This document shows, piece by piece, positions 11,170 through 22,434 of a stretch of 64,000 nt of DNA. Below the pieces are notes generated by a model. It ran no database searches. It had not been told where the DNA came from and saw nothing but the letters and a program-made list of their open reading frames with translations. The first letter of the stretch is position 1. The number at the start of each line of letters is the position of its first letter. The stretch is from contig CM060895.1 of NCBI GenBank assembly GCA_030762935.1, forward strand, positions 39,733,001 through 39,797,000, written 5' to 3'. The stretch comes from Hymenopus coronatus. Its lineage: Eukaryota > Arthropoda > Insecta > Mantodea > Hymenopodidae. Made by a program: the position numbers and the translations under genes.

Positions 11170-13234
11170 ATCACTTACCATTGCTTTCAGGATAAGCTTT
11201 TTGGTTACTTTTGTCAGTTCTCGGTTTCATAGGACGATATTTAAGGACCTTATTACTTTCCTAGCCTGATCGATCTATTGTAATTTTCTTTTCACTTCCT
11301 TACATCACTTACAACCAATTCCTCTTCCTACCCTCCAACAACCACAGTATCAGTTATTTATAAAATGACGGTTGAGTAATTTCTGATATTACTCTTGGCT
11401 CAGATTTTCTTTTGATACAACAACTAATTTGATTTTTAATGTTTGTGTCTCTGTTCTGTACACAAATGATATTGTACCTACTCAGAAATGAAGCTACTTG
11501 TGTAACACACGAGCATAAAAACATTCAGAAAGAGTTGTGAAAGTTTGCTGTAAAAGAGATGATACGCATCTTCTTCCACAAATGCAGAAGTCAAGTCATG
11601 AAACATGGATCACGGTCTGTTTATCCTGTGATACACTAACAACTTGTCTGCATTGTAATAAAACAGATGTCGGTTTCGTTCAATACTTTTGTTATTCTGT
11701 TTACAAAGACTCTTATCATCCGGGAGTATGGTTGTAACTGATGCGTGTTTAACACACGGGGCACGAAGTACCAAAGGGAATACAAAAAGCATCAGGTGCG
11801 TCTGTTTTTCTTTTCACAGCAACAATATTTGACACATTTATAGTTGTTTACGTTTTGTTTCCCTTACCGTTCGGCATAAAAATAGCCACCAACTGTAATA
11901 TTCTTTTACAGGGCCTTCTAAAGTATATAATTCGAATAATTTGCTTCAACAAAATTTCAATTCAAATATTCATTAGGGAAGGAGCTTAAAACATGAAATT
12001 TGCAATTTGGGTGTCACCCCTCTCATCAATGTGACACGCCATTACAATGATAAGTTTGAAAGGATATTCACAAGGGAAGTATCGGGCAAAACCCACACAG
12101 AAACTCATGTAACAGAAACAATGAGGTATAGTGCACGCAATATACATCAGCTGCTAAACTCGGGGAGATCCTTAGTGATCCTGACAGCCAGCGTGCGTCT
12201 CAGCTGATAAGAGGTGTGTTTACTTCTCTGCCAATAGATTCATGCTACGTAAGCAATGGTGTCATCCTCGTTGCAAGAGGTAACAACTATTCCTCAATGA
12301 AGTTTCAGTTGGCGCCGAGTAATCCTAGTGTAATTGTAAATATAACAATGATAGTGGCAATGACTTTAGAAGCAACGATGAAGATGATTTATGAGAAGAA
12401 GAGCCCCTACCAAGTGACGGTGCTGTAGCCAAAGACGGGACGAAGTGGCAAAGTGTGACGGAGCGACCACGAGGTAAGGCAACTGCTAGGGATCACTATG
12501 GATCTCTCCGAGTTTAATTTTACATGCAAGGCGTCGAAATCGAAGGTGAAATCCTTTAATGCCAAATTGATATGAGATCCAGACAGGCATCCCTGCTTGA
12601 AAGGCGTGTTTCAATGTAGCGGACGGAATATCCCACAGCGTTTAGAAGAATACGGTAGGGCTCGTGGCATTGATGAGCAGTGGCAAGAGATCAGTGACGT
12701 CACGTGGCACCCAAAATACCAAGTACTCAAGCGGAAGTGGGTGCATTATTGCAGCGTTGAGTGACCTTTATAATGTTAATGTGTGTTTTGACAGAAATAG
12801 TAAGCAGTTGGATTTCATTTTATAGATTTCCGAAAGCAGAACAATTACGAAACCAGTGGCTATATGTTTGGGGGAAAATTGACCTCACTTGTGGTGAAAA
12901 TATAGGTATCTGTTCAGTTTATTTTAATAAGACAGACTATAAACGGATTAAAAGGCCGAATTGTTGAAATTGTCACCTAAAAGAAATCTAAGAGCTAATG
13001 CTATGCCACGTCTTAATTTGCCATTATTAAAACTTCTTCCTTAAATACTACACAAAGGCCAACTGCATTACAGAACGGTAGTAGAAAGAAGTTTTACAAT
13101 ATTCTTATTAGATCAAATTCTGGAAATGGATTTCTGATTTTCGAAAAAGCCGCAAATAATGTGGAGGAAATTCCTGTTCTCATACTAGCTAATTGGACAG
13201 AAATATAGAAGGTATTATGAAATGGAAAAGCTTA
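11170..13234. other. unassigned stretch
   Basis: No gene or known repeat recognised. 12430-12760 is somewhat richer in GC than its surroundings, but its frames are broken and show no motif I know. Short frames at 11537, 12007, 12216 and 12761 are unsupported. Confidence 0.35.
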
Positions 13235-13253
13235 AAGAGAGACAGAGAGAGAA

Positions 13254-13308
<55 letters not shown>
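13235..13308. repeat. (GA)n microsatellite
   Basis: Interrupted then pure GA run of about 74 bp. Read on the minus strand it yields a meaningless Leu/Ser repeat frame. Confidence 0.95.
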
Positions 13309-13309
<1 letters not shown>

Positions 13310-13849
13310 TAAGTAAACGCTTAAGCGGCAAAATGAATCCCTCAAAAGATTTTCTTTTTTAAGTCGGGAAAATTCTGAACTAAATTTGTTAAAGTATGAA
13401 ACTTTTTTTCCCCTCACAACAACTGCTGAAAGGAAATTGTAGCAGCTGGACAATGACTATCAAAAGTAGTGAAGTTTTATGTCAAAAGTGGGGATGACTA
13501 ACATTATCTACTTCTTTCGTTCAAGACCCCATTTTCTGAGAATCGTTGAATTTGGGCTCTTTTGATAGCCTGGACTGAAAAACTGAAAAAAAAAATTCAA
13601 ACGAACAACCTTGAATATTTTCGTAAAGGTTAGGCTCCCTAATGGAATGTAGTTTTTCTATGTGAGCTTTTATCTTTAATGCTGTCTCAGCAACACAAAA
13701 TCCAATATAAATAAAAAGTATTTAAAGAGATATTTACTATTTTTCTATATTTTTGTACTCACGAAAATTTAAATCGCTCATTTCTAGCAACATTTGTATG
13801 AATGCAGAAGTCCATTTACCTTAGACACCTAGGCTGTAGGAAAAAAAAA

Positions 13850-14665
13850 GTTCATAGGACTTCCTCTACATCTCTATAACACATTGTTAAAAAGTTTATA
13901 TTTCTGTCTGCTTCATGCTAATTCAAATACGCATTAGCAGAAATGCTTACTTTTAAGTAGCAGGGAAATAATGGCTAAAACAACTGCCAAATCTTCTAAA
14001 AGCTGTTTGCCATGTAGATGAAACACCTTTCTTTGCATTGCCAAGAGTTTACAAATTCCCGTAAATGAAAAATTTTGAAGTATTTTAAAACTGAAACCAA
14101 TAACAAGTAATATCTCAAACATAGTCAACTCCACGATAAAAAATGTATATGATAAATTGTGTGTTTTAAGGAGATGAACATGTTTTTATAGAATAAGTTT
14201 TTGTCTATCTCTTACGGTTTACCAGTTATGCAAAATTCAATAAAAATCACCCAGAATAAAGAGGTCTTTAGAGGCTATTCCCAGAAAAGTCAAGATATAC
14301 ATTTTATTTGGCATATAAATATCTTATATAAAAGAGGTTTTAGAGCAATTTTTGAGAAAATCAACATTTTTGAAATGTTTTCCATGTAAAGGGTAGTTTG
14401 GGGTGGAGGGATTTTCTTGGAAACCTTCGTATTGCATCCTTGGAAGATACCAAACTTAAATACCAAGTTTGGTATTTAACGGTATTTTCGTTTTTGAGCC
14501 CCCCCCCATACACACACGGACATTTTCTAAAAATGTTATTTTTGTATTCAGGGGGGCCCAAAACATATATTTCCGGTGAAATCTCGGTATCGAATTTTTG
14601 GGTGCATTACAGTACGTTCTCTATACACTATGTTCATAGTACATGTAGAGAAAGTAAAAATAAAA
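13850..14665 (-). mobile_element. family M repeat, near full length
   Basis: Starts near aggacttcctctacatctct and ends with gttctctatacactatgttc and atagtacatgtagagaaagt, retaining the terminal palindrome. Body blocks are complete: tcaactccac near 14125, cttacggtttaccagttatg at 14211, ggtagtttggggtggaggga at 14392. The CA core is short (acacacgg) next to a C9 run. One of the better-preserved copies. Confidence 0.92.
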
Positions 14666-15356
14666 TGAAATGGATTTCCTTAATTACTAAAATATAGCAA
14701 CATCCGAAATAAAATCGTTTTACTCAGAAACCCCTTTTGTTGGTCCAGCATTCACGCAAAGCTGCCGCTTGCTGAGCAATGGATTCACGTAGGATAGTAA
14801 TGTAATGGCTTAATAAAAACGTTTCCTGCCTTCATATGGCGTGTACTGAAGGACATCATCTTCCAAGTAGCGCATGCGTTTTATCCATCAAAATGGCACA
14901 ACAAACATGTTTTGATGATCAACACAGGTGTTGGGTATTTGTCTCATTAATATGACGAACAGCATGCTCACTGTCACCATTATATAGAACAACATGTTTA
15001 CATTCCGTCTGTTTTGTATTTTATGTTACAGAATGTAACAAAAGCATTTCAAAACACTGCCAACACCCATCAACTGCATTTCAATTTTTTTTTTTTCTGG
15101 TTAAGTACATATTTATATTTTACGAAGAACACGTTTCATTTCTATTCTATTAATTAGCGCAAATCTAGACATTGGTTAATTACACAATTATATGTCACGT
15201 TTCACGGGAAATTGAATTTGATTTGAGTACACTTAACGTATTGAATATTGCATGAAAACGCGGATTCAAATCTTACTGAATCTTGGATCCGATCCTCTTA
15301 GAAAGTTGGATCGGAATGGTCGGATTGAAATATGTCGCATGGAAACACCTCCGTAT

Positions 15357-15653
15357 TCAAATAGTTTTTAATGTGGTAAAGAAACTCTTCTGCTGTACTC
15401 GTTGCATGCGGTAGTCATACATTAATGCTTTTTTTAATTGCTCTATGGTAATTATAACAGAGCCTCTTGTATAATGTCCATTGTTTGCAATGTATTTTCT
15501 AATATAATTGTTTAACTTCAAAACCTCCTTACAATACACAGAGTAACAAACTAATATATGATTAATAGGTTCGTCAACGCAATTCCAGATTGACCAACAT
15601 GAAATTTTGAATAAATTTACTCTCGATGCTTGGGTATTCCAAACAATCTCCAT
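15357..15653 (-). pseudogene. possible non-LTR retrotransposon RNase H-end fragment
   Basis: An open minus-strand frame of 98 codons contains DEPINHILVCYSVYCKEVLKL. This resembles the (E/D)xxxHhLFxCPxY segment that closes the RNase H region of several insect non-LTR retrotransposons. The usual upstream cysteine pair reads as CWSIW here. No other domain was seen. Function is not established; chance similarity is possible. Confidence 0.35.
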
Positions 15654-15984
15654 TTATGTTGAATTTAACATGGGAAACGCGGATGGTATTGGGACGAAAT
15701 TGCACTCAGCCCATTTCAATTCTCCATGGAAACGTGGAAATTGTTAAAAAAGCTCTAGGTTGCAATCTGCTCCTTCAAAATGAAAGTAAACCTCAAAGCT
15801 ACTAATTTGAAACACGATTTATCATCAATGAACTGCAAGGATAGACCTTTGTAAAATGCCTTCAGAAAATATGTCCAATCATCTCAAGTTTTGGTTAGCT
15901 ATTACAGTCTGGTTAACAGCGGAATGTATCTTTCATTAAATTATAAAAGTAAACCGCTTTGCCGGGGAAATTTTTTGACAGATT

Positions 15985-16222
15985 TTTCCGTCCTTTAATC
16001 TGGTAGGTGATATCGGAGATGAATGAAATCGGTGAAATAATGTTCAAATGAAAACAGGGTCTTTGGAGCGTAGTTTCTCGACATCCACCTTCTCTGGATA
16101 TGGGAATACTCCCGAGAAAAAAAAAAAAAAAACCCTGCCCTAACCGAGATTTGATCTAGGAACCTGTTAAATGCGAGGCAGACACGTTATACTCACATTT
16201 CAGAGGCGCGGTTGTTTTAGCC
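15985..16222 (-). repeat. tRNA-derived SINE (type A)
   Basis: Minus orientation. Head at about 16140-16215 has B-box-like AGATCAAATCTCGGTT. Tail ends in the landmark tttaatctggtaggtgatat (plus reading). The central cccgggaaaaacc site carries a 16-A expansion near 16118. Shared with copies at 26833, 35243, 35643, 40073 and 57187. Confidence 0.75.
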
Positions 16223-16265
16223 AAACTGGAATCCTTTCCTTCTTGCTCTCGTCCATTCAATTGTT

Positions 16266-16400
16266 ACTTACTCTATACGAACTATGTACATAGTGTATAA
16301 GAAGGTATTGCATGACACCCAAAAATTCGATACCGAGATTTCACCAGAAATATATGTTTTGAGACTCCCTGAATATAAAAAAATCATTTTTAGGAAAATG

Positions 16401-16480
<80 letters not shown>

Positions 16481-17168
16481 GGCAGCATAGCTCAAAAACG
16501 AAAAGACCGTTAAAACCCAAACTTGGTATTTAAGTTTGGTATATTTCAAGGATGCGACACGAAGATTTTCAAGAAAATTCCCCCACCCCAAACTACCCTT
16601 TACATGGAAAATTTTTTGAAAATTTTGATTTTCTTAAAAATGGCTAACGATTTTAATTAAAATATGTATATTAAAGATACTTATCTGACAAAGAAAATGT
16701 ATATCTTGAATTTTTTGGGAATAGCCCCTGAAGACTACTTTATTCTGGATGAATTTTACGGAATTGTGTGTAACTGCTAAACCGTAAGAGATAGGCGGAA
16801 AACTTACTGCACAGAAAATGTAGCTCACGATAAAACACACAATTTATGTCATACATTTTTTTCGTGGAGTTGATCATTTTTAAGATATTCCTGGTTTTTC
16901 GTTTTAGCTTTGAAAAACTTATACTTTTCTCATACAGGAATTTCTTAACTCCTGTCCATACAAACAAAGGAATTTCAATTACATAGCAACTAACTTTTGG
17001 CTATCACTTTAACCTATGGAGCTCCCTCATTTCGCTTCTACTTACAAGGAAGCAAGTAATAAGACTATTTCTGCTAATTAGCATGAAGTAAATAGAAGCA
17101 TAAGCTTTTTAACTACAATTTGTTGCAGAGATGTACAGAAAGTCATGTGAATGGAACAAATCAGAGTT
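16266..17168 (+). mobile_element. family M repeat with long GT core
   Basis: Starts ctctatacgaactatgtaca tagtgtata and ends gagatgtacagaaagtcatg tgaatggaac (one base of the TAGAGAAAGT motif changed). The (GT)n core at 16403-16480 is the longest of any copy. All body blocks are present: ccttcaaggatgcgacac type at 16550, taaaccgtaagagatagg at 16777, gtggagttgatca at 16864. Confidence 0.93.
16403..16480. repeat. (GT)n microsatellite inside family M copy
   Basis: Nearly pure GT run of about 78 bp at the fixed core position of family M. Reading frames through it (Val/Cys on plus, Thr/His on minus) are artefacts. Confidence 0.95.
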
Positions 17169-17274
17169 TTTTATTTATTTATTTATTTATTTTTTTTTTT
17201 TTGCTTCGTATCCCTTCAAGGCGTTTAACACAAGTATCTATTAAAATGCAAAATTGAATTTAATTTTTATTTTC

Positions 17275-17768
17275 TTTACTTGGTGCAAAGTGGATAGGTA
17301 GATAAGATAAGGTATTGTATTTCAACCAAAACTTCTATACCGGGATTTCACCGAAAAATGCTCGTTTTAGGATAGGTATTTTGTATTTATTAAATAAAAA
17401 AAAGGACAAATTTTGAGGAAAATATCCTAACCCAAACTACCCTTTACATGGAAAAAAATTCGAAACTTTTGATTTTCTCAAAATTCGCTCTAACGATTTT
17501 GGTTAAAATGCCATATGTTAAAGATTATTTACATGACAAAATTTATTATCTTCAATTTTCCGGGAATAACCTGTGGATAACCTCCGGGAATAAATACTTG
17601 ACTATCGCTTTAAGTCTAATGTATTCCCTTTTTACCTATAAAAACTGTTCTACTAATGTTTATCTCGATTGGCATGAAGTGCATAGAGGAATAATCATTT
17701 GTAACAATTACTGTTCGTTATAGAATAGGTAGAGAAAATCATATGAATGGAATACATCAGATTTTTAT
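17275..17768 (+). mobile_element. family M repeat, internally deleted
   Basis: Begins near taggtagataagataaggta with the ttctataccgggatttcacc block, lacks the GT core and much of the 3' body, and ends ggtagagaaaatcatatgaa tggaatacatcag. It lies about 100 bp after another plus copy. Confidence 0.8.
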
Positions 17769-18364
17769 TTCTCGGAATGCGAAAACAAGTAATCCTTTAA
17801 GTACAGAGAATTAATTAGGGTTTGGCCGAATTAATAAACTGCAATTTATAATCAATTTGTTTGCCTTATTACAATGCTGATATCCAAAAACAGGTCAGTA
17901 TACAAGCAACAGCTTCTACAGTACACGGCAACTCGTGTAACGCGATTAAGATAGACACACGACCGTGACCCGAAGTCAAGGTGTCGTGCCCACGCCGAGA
18001 GACGGCAGAAATTTATCATTACAAGTCTTAACCACATCATCGCGAGACAGAACCTGATATTTGTTTGGAAATGCTAAAGGCTTTTATGCTTGCTTTATAC
18101 TGTCGTGCCTTCGGTCCATTTGCTTGTATTCCATCTATCATATACAACAAAGGAGCCTTTCATGACGGCTGAAAGTAACACATTCGACTGTCAACTCTTT
18201 CGACTTATTTTATTCTTCTCGTTACTGACGCTTTAACTATAATGAGGCGGCTTTTATTTCTTCTGTAACTTGTAACCAATTCTTCATGTAACTTGTTGAA
18301 CGATGGTCTTAGTTGCATGGTTATGAACAACTTTCTCTTGGTTTGGTTGCTGGTTGGTTGTACA

Positions 18365-18842
18365 TTCCGCTGCAACCACCATGGGGTTAGAGAGCGTCAG
18401 AATATTGACGGGCGGACGAAACAGGACAGAGGAAAAAGAGCTACCGTGGTGGGTCCCTAACTTTAGTCCAAGCAGTTCATCTGGACGCGGGGAACGCTAG
18501 GAGACCGCCCCCTAGGTCTGACCGAACACCCTAGGTTCCACACACAACTCCAGCGCCACTGAGAGCTCTATTTCCAAAAAGCAATCACCACCATGGAAGG
18601 GCGCCAACACACAATCTTCGCCGATATTTTCAACCCTAAAAGAGACCGGTTGGAATGAAATAGAGATAAAATGAAGGGACAGGAAGTTCGGGGGAATGAA
18701 GAAACTTCCCCTTCGCCTAGTAATCCGGGAAAGCCCCCGAAAACACCCTTGGGTCAGAGAGGTTGGTCGTGGGAATCGAATCCATGACCTCCCGAATGCC
18801 GGTCCTAAATAAAACACCTGAGCCACTTGGCTCGGTTCTTGG
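18365..18842 (-). repeat. tRNA-derived SINE (type E)
   Basis: On the minus strand the head reads gagccaagtggctcaggtgt, then a B box ATGGATTCGATTCCCACG at about 18772-18790. This is followed by a long GC-richer body (tttcgggggctttcccgg; ccatggtggtgattgc) down to about 18365. Together these open a 123-codon frame that is only SINE sequence. The lower-coordinate boundary is uncertain. Confidence 0.65.
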
Positions 18843-18949
18843 TTTTGTGTGAAGTCATGGAACTGCAGCGTTCCGTGATACATAGTACAATTTCAGATCT
18901 TAGGAGCGTTTTTCATTTATTTTGATCTATGGGTGCAACTTTGGCTGGA

Positions 18950-19050
18950 GATTACTCCGCGATAAATTGTTCACATTTGGGACGTTCAGGGTTCGGTTCT
19001 TGGGGCCGGTCACATTGCTTTAATTGGTGTTTTTCTCCATTGGTTAGAAC
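18950..19050 (+). repeat. tRNA-like SINE fragment
   Basis: Contains ggctggagattactccgcga and the B-box-like CAGGGTTCGGTTCTTGGGG at about 18987, spaced like Pol III promoter boxes. Family not seen elsewhere in the window. Confidence 0.45.
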
Positions 19051-19057
19051 GAAGTGG

Positions 19058-19435
19058 ATAAAGTAAAAATGTATTTCACATTGTGTGTTTCCACGAAATT
19101 GTTTTTGTGCAGTAAATTTTTATTTATCTTTTACGGTTTATTAGTTATGCAATAGTTATTCAGATTTAATAGGTTTTCAGAGGCTATTCCCAGAGAGATA
19201 CGTTTTATTTATCATTAGAATACCTTAAATATACGGTATTTTAATCAAAAGCGTTAAGTTATTTTTGACAAAACAAAAGTTTTAGAAAAATATTTCAAGT
19301 AACAGGTAGTTTGATGTGTGGGATTTTCTTCCTGTCGGGTAATTGAAAGAGGCTGAATTTAAATATCAAGTTTTGTTGTTTGAAAATCTCAATGTCGAGT
19401 TTTTGGACACAATACAGTGCTTATACGCAGCAGGA
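19058..19435 (-). mobile_element. family M repeat, fragment
   Basis: Contains the cattgtgtgtttccacgaaa and cttttacggtttattagtta blocks and ends with the tttttggacacaatacagtg block. Both terminal motifs and the CA core are gone. Confidence 0.72.
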
Positions 19436-20068
19436 AAAATAATTAGCTTTCATACGAATAGTTTGTAGAAGCTATAAAATGTCAGTGCAGAGAAAGTCAT
19501 ATTAATTTGCCCTTTTTATTAATTACTTGTGGGGATTGTACATTCGTGAGTGGCATTTGTTTCAATGGTGACAAAAACGTTAACCTAAATAGTTCCAAAA
19601 GACAGTCTGATTGTGAGTGATAATGCCCACTCGATTGAGTATATCGCAGCTTGTTAAAAGCTCGTTACCAGAACTAACTTGTTGACTACAGCTTCGACCC
19701 AACAAGTAAAAACATGTCTGTTCTCCATGTGTTTACACTGTCGATAGCTCTTTCGAAGAAATCTATTTTGGATCCCAAATTAATGATAATATATTGGTCC
19801 ATTGTCACATGGCTTTTGACTGAAAGAGACTGGTATCGTCCTAGCCTAAGTCTTGTTACAACACATTTGTATTCACGTGCACAAGTCAACATAAAAACAC
19901 AATTACCTCTCCATGTACGTCAGCTCTCAACAACACAAGTTGACATCCTGTTACGCACGACGATCAGGAGCATTAAGTAATTGCTATAAGAGTATCGCAA
20001 TTCATTTTATCTGCGACCATTTAGTAATTTAGGCATGTCACCATAGTGTGTTGTTCATTACCGTACTC

Positions 20069-20070
<2 letters not shown>

Positions 20071-20124
<54 letters not shown>
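20071..20124. repeat. (AAT)n microsatellite
   Basis: Pure AAT trinucleotide run of 18 units. Confidence 0.95.
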
Positions 20125-20304
20125 TTGAAATGGGACAAAAACAAAAGACGTTACATACTGGGCAAGCAATAGGGTTTGGTCTTCTTTTGTTTCTATTTCA
20201 GTTCACTGTTACTGGGTGCAGTTTTGTTCAATAAAACATTAATAAGTTTATTCATACTGTGTGTGAAAATTTAGAACTCTCAACAATTTAAGAGTAGGTC
20301 CAAT

Positions 20305-20521
20305 CCATTTGTTAAGTTCCAACAAAGTGGCCGCCGCGATTTCCAGATTTCAATTCCACCGACTTTTGGCTGTGGGGTTGTCTTAAAGGACGAGTTTTCC
20401 TGATAAATCCAACAACTGTAGGATGTTATTTAACAACAAATTGCTAAAATTCCAAGACATCATCTGCAAATTGCTGTGCAGGAATCGCACAAAGAACGAC
20501 GTATGTTAAACAAGAGAATGG
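20305..20521 (+). pseudogene. Tc1/mariner-superfamily transposase fragment
   Basis: Plus strand encodes WPPRFPDFNSTDFWLWG (from 20328). This is the family motif holding the third catalytic Asp (codon 20346-20348), with the usual aromatic-rich DFxLWG. It is followed after a frameshift by PRHHLQIAVQESHKERR, the conserved C-terminal helix region. The upstream two thirds, with the first two catalytic Asp, is missing, and no inverted terminal repeats were seen. The cut-and-paste transposase acts in the nucleus on its own ends; this copy is dead. It differs in sequence type from the mariner at 44930. Confidence 0.82.
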
Positions 20522-20744
20522 ATGACATCTTCCCAATATTTTTAAATCCCCATTGTTTGCCTATTATGCGACTTATTTTGGGTTTTTTTTATCTCAAATG
20601 TTATATTATTTATAACAGTTTGAAGTGCCTTTTGAAATACTAGAGAATAATATTCCCACAGAGATGATGCTTCTTTGTAAGGCTGTGGTAAAAACTCAAA
20701 ATATTCAAGTATAAAGATTTTTTCTTCTTCTTCTTCCTTCATGC

Positions 20745-21335
20745 ATTACACATTATTGTCTGCAGCAATCTGCATATCTATATCTGTCTCCCATTAGCTT
20801 TACATGGCTTATCCATTTGTTTTTTATATTTTTTAGTTTTGTCACTCAAATTATATGTATCTAATTCTTTTTATTTATAGATATCTTCACTTCCTTGGTG
20901 ATCTATATTCCTATAGCCAGTAACTACTCCTAAAACATCTCATTTCATTTGCTTCGAGTTTACTTTTATTTTTCTCTGTCATGGTCCAAGATTCGCTCCC
21001 ATAGTTTTGGCACTGACATTACTTTATAGAATTTTAATATTGTGTCTTTTCTTACTTTATTTTTCAAACTATTTTTATAATTGCATTGAGTTAATTAAAT
21101 ACTTCCAATTTTTATTACATCAGATTCTTTTCTATATGATATATTGCACCCCAAACACTTAAATTCTGCAACTTGTTTCACATCAGTGCTTTCTATTTTA
21201 ATTTTTGATCGCATTCTCGTTTCCTCTGAATGTCATCACTTTGAGTTTACTTAAGTTTATTTTCATATTATTTTGCCATTTTAATTCATATAGTACTTCT
21301 GAAGATCATTTTCATAATTAGATACAATCTGTTAA
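20745..21335 (-). pseudogene. non-LTR retrotransposon RT C-terminal relic
   Basis: Minus strand, frameshifted. Visible in order: LSKLKVMTFRGNE (about 21230-21270); SKIKIESTDVKQVAEFKCLG (about 21155-21215); YGSESWTMTEKNKSKLEANE (about 20950-21003) with MRCF; then IYNLSDKTKKYKK-like sequence (about 20830-20880). This order matches the thumb/C-terminal part of endonuclease-reverse transcriptases common in insect genomes: a K-V-M-F block, the F-x-x-L-G block, YGSExW, then the helical tail. No endonuclease or catalytic RT motifs remain. Confidence 0.78.
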
Positions 21336-21344
21336 TATTTAAGA

Positions 21345-21595
21345 TATGTAGAGTCAGACTAAAAATGCAATGTATAGCCGGGATTTGAATCACGAATCTC
21401 CCAGTCTCTAGCGAATCGCTCTAACCACTGATCTATCATGGCAACAGACCGGCACGGCATTAAATGCCTTGCATGTTTTCCGGTAAACTACAAGGTGATC
21501 TCAAATAATTTTAATATGAGATTCCGCAATGGCGACTTACAATGTCCTAAGTACTTTATAGTTTAGCCAACTATTATCTATGGTCAATTAATATT
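21345..21595 (-). repeat. tRNA-like repeat, type B
   Basis: Minus-strand tRNA-like module at 21375-21445 with A box ATAGATCAGTGGTTAGAG and B box GTGATTCAAATCCCGGCTA. The preceding conserved non-tRNA segment spans 21445-21590 (ttccggtaaactacaaggtg and tacaatgtcctaagtacttt in plus reading). Immediately downstream of the RT relic on the plus coordinate axis. Confidence 0.75.
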
Positions 21596-22434
21596 ACAAA
21601 TTCAATGTTAAAAATTAAATAAATAAATACAGTCTGATTCTAGCATCTATCCGCTTGTGTAAAAAACAATTAACATTAACGTTTAAAATTGTCGGAATAA
21701 AAGGGTATAATATTCATCCATTGTTTCAAAATTTTGTCAATGTATAAATATGTTAAAAAGTAGCGAGGTTATTCTGCATCCTTGCCTGGCGCCTATATTA
21801 GTTTCTTTTATTTTTACATTTTTTATCCGATATTTGCATATTTGTTATATCTTTAATTCAATTATATGGAGTAGAATCTTCGGCTAATCATAATTGTTCA
21901 TAATGCATGTCTCTTACTTTTATCAAAGGCTTTTGTGTAATGAATAAATAATGCGTTTATTAAACTTTCGGCGTTTCAATTATCTGTTGCAACATAAAGA
22001 GTTCTGTGCATGATGTACTCATTCTAAATCATGTTTGTTCCTCTCACCGCCCATATTGGTTTTATCCTTCTCTTAACCAATAGTGGTTCCTGTAAGAGCA
22101 CAAAAGCATGTGAAAACCTTAGGTTTTGACTCTTACGTATTTATGTTTAATGCTATTAAACATAACGTATATACAGTAATTTGAAATTCACGGCTTGTAA
22201 ATCTACCGTGCTATTTCAAACTGGTGAAACGTGGCAAGAGGATCGGTAGCACATCTTGACTTCTGCACGCATTAGGGACTGTACAACTGTCATGAAGCAA
22301 TTACATACCTTATGGAACTCTTTACCACTGGAAAGTTTTACACCGCCTAAGTCTTTTTAAGGTGCATGTTAAAATTTGAAGAAGAAGAAAAGTATGCAAG
22401 ATACCTCTTTAAAAGGTATGCCAATTATTGCATA

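Noticed and set aside
13232..13453. Leu/Ser repeat protein
   Set aside because: Artefact of the (GA)n microsatellite.
16268..16591. 107-codon minus frame rich in Thr/His, and plus frame rich in Val/Cys
   Set aside because: It is translation of the (GT)n core of a family M copy; frames appear in both strands for the same reason.
18512..18883. 123-codon minus open frame
   Set aside because: It lies wholly in a tRNA-derived SINE head and body; no protein motif.
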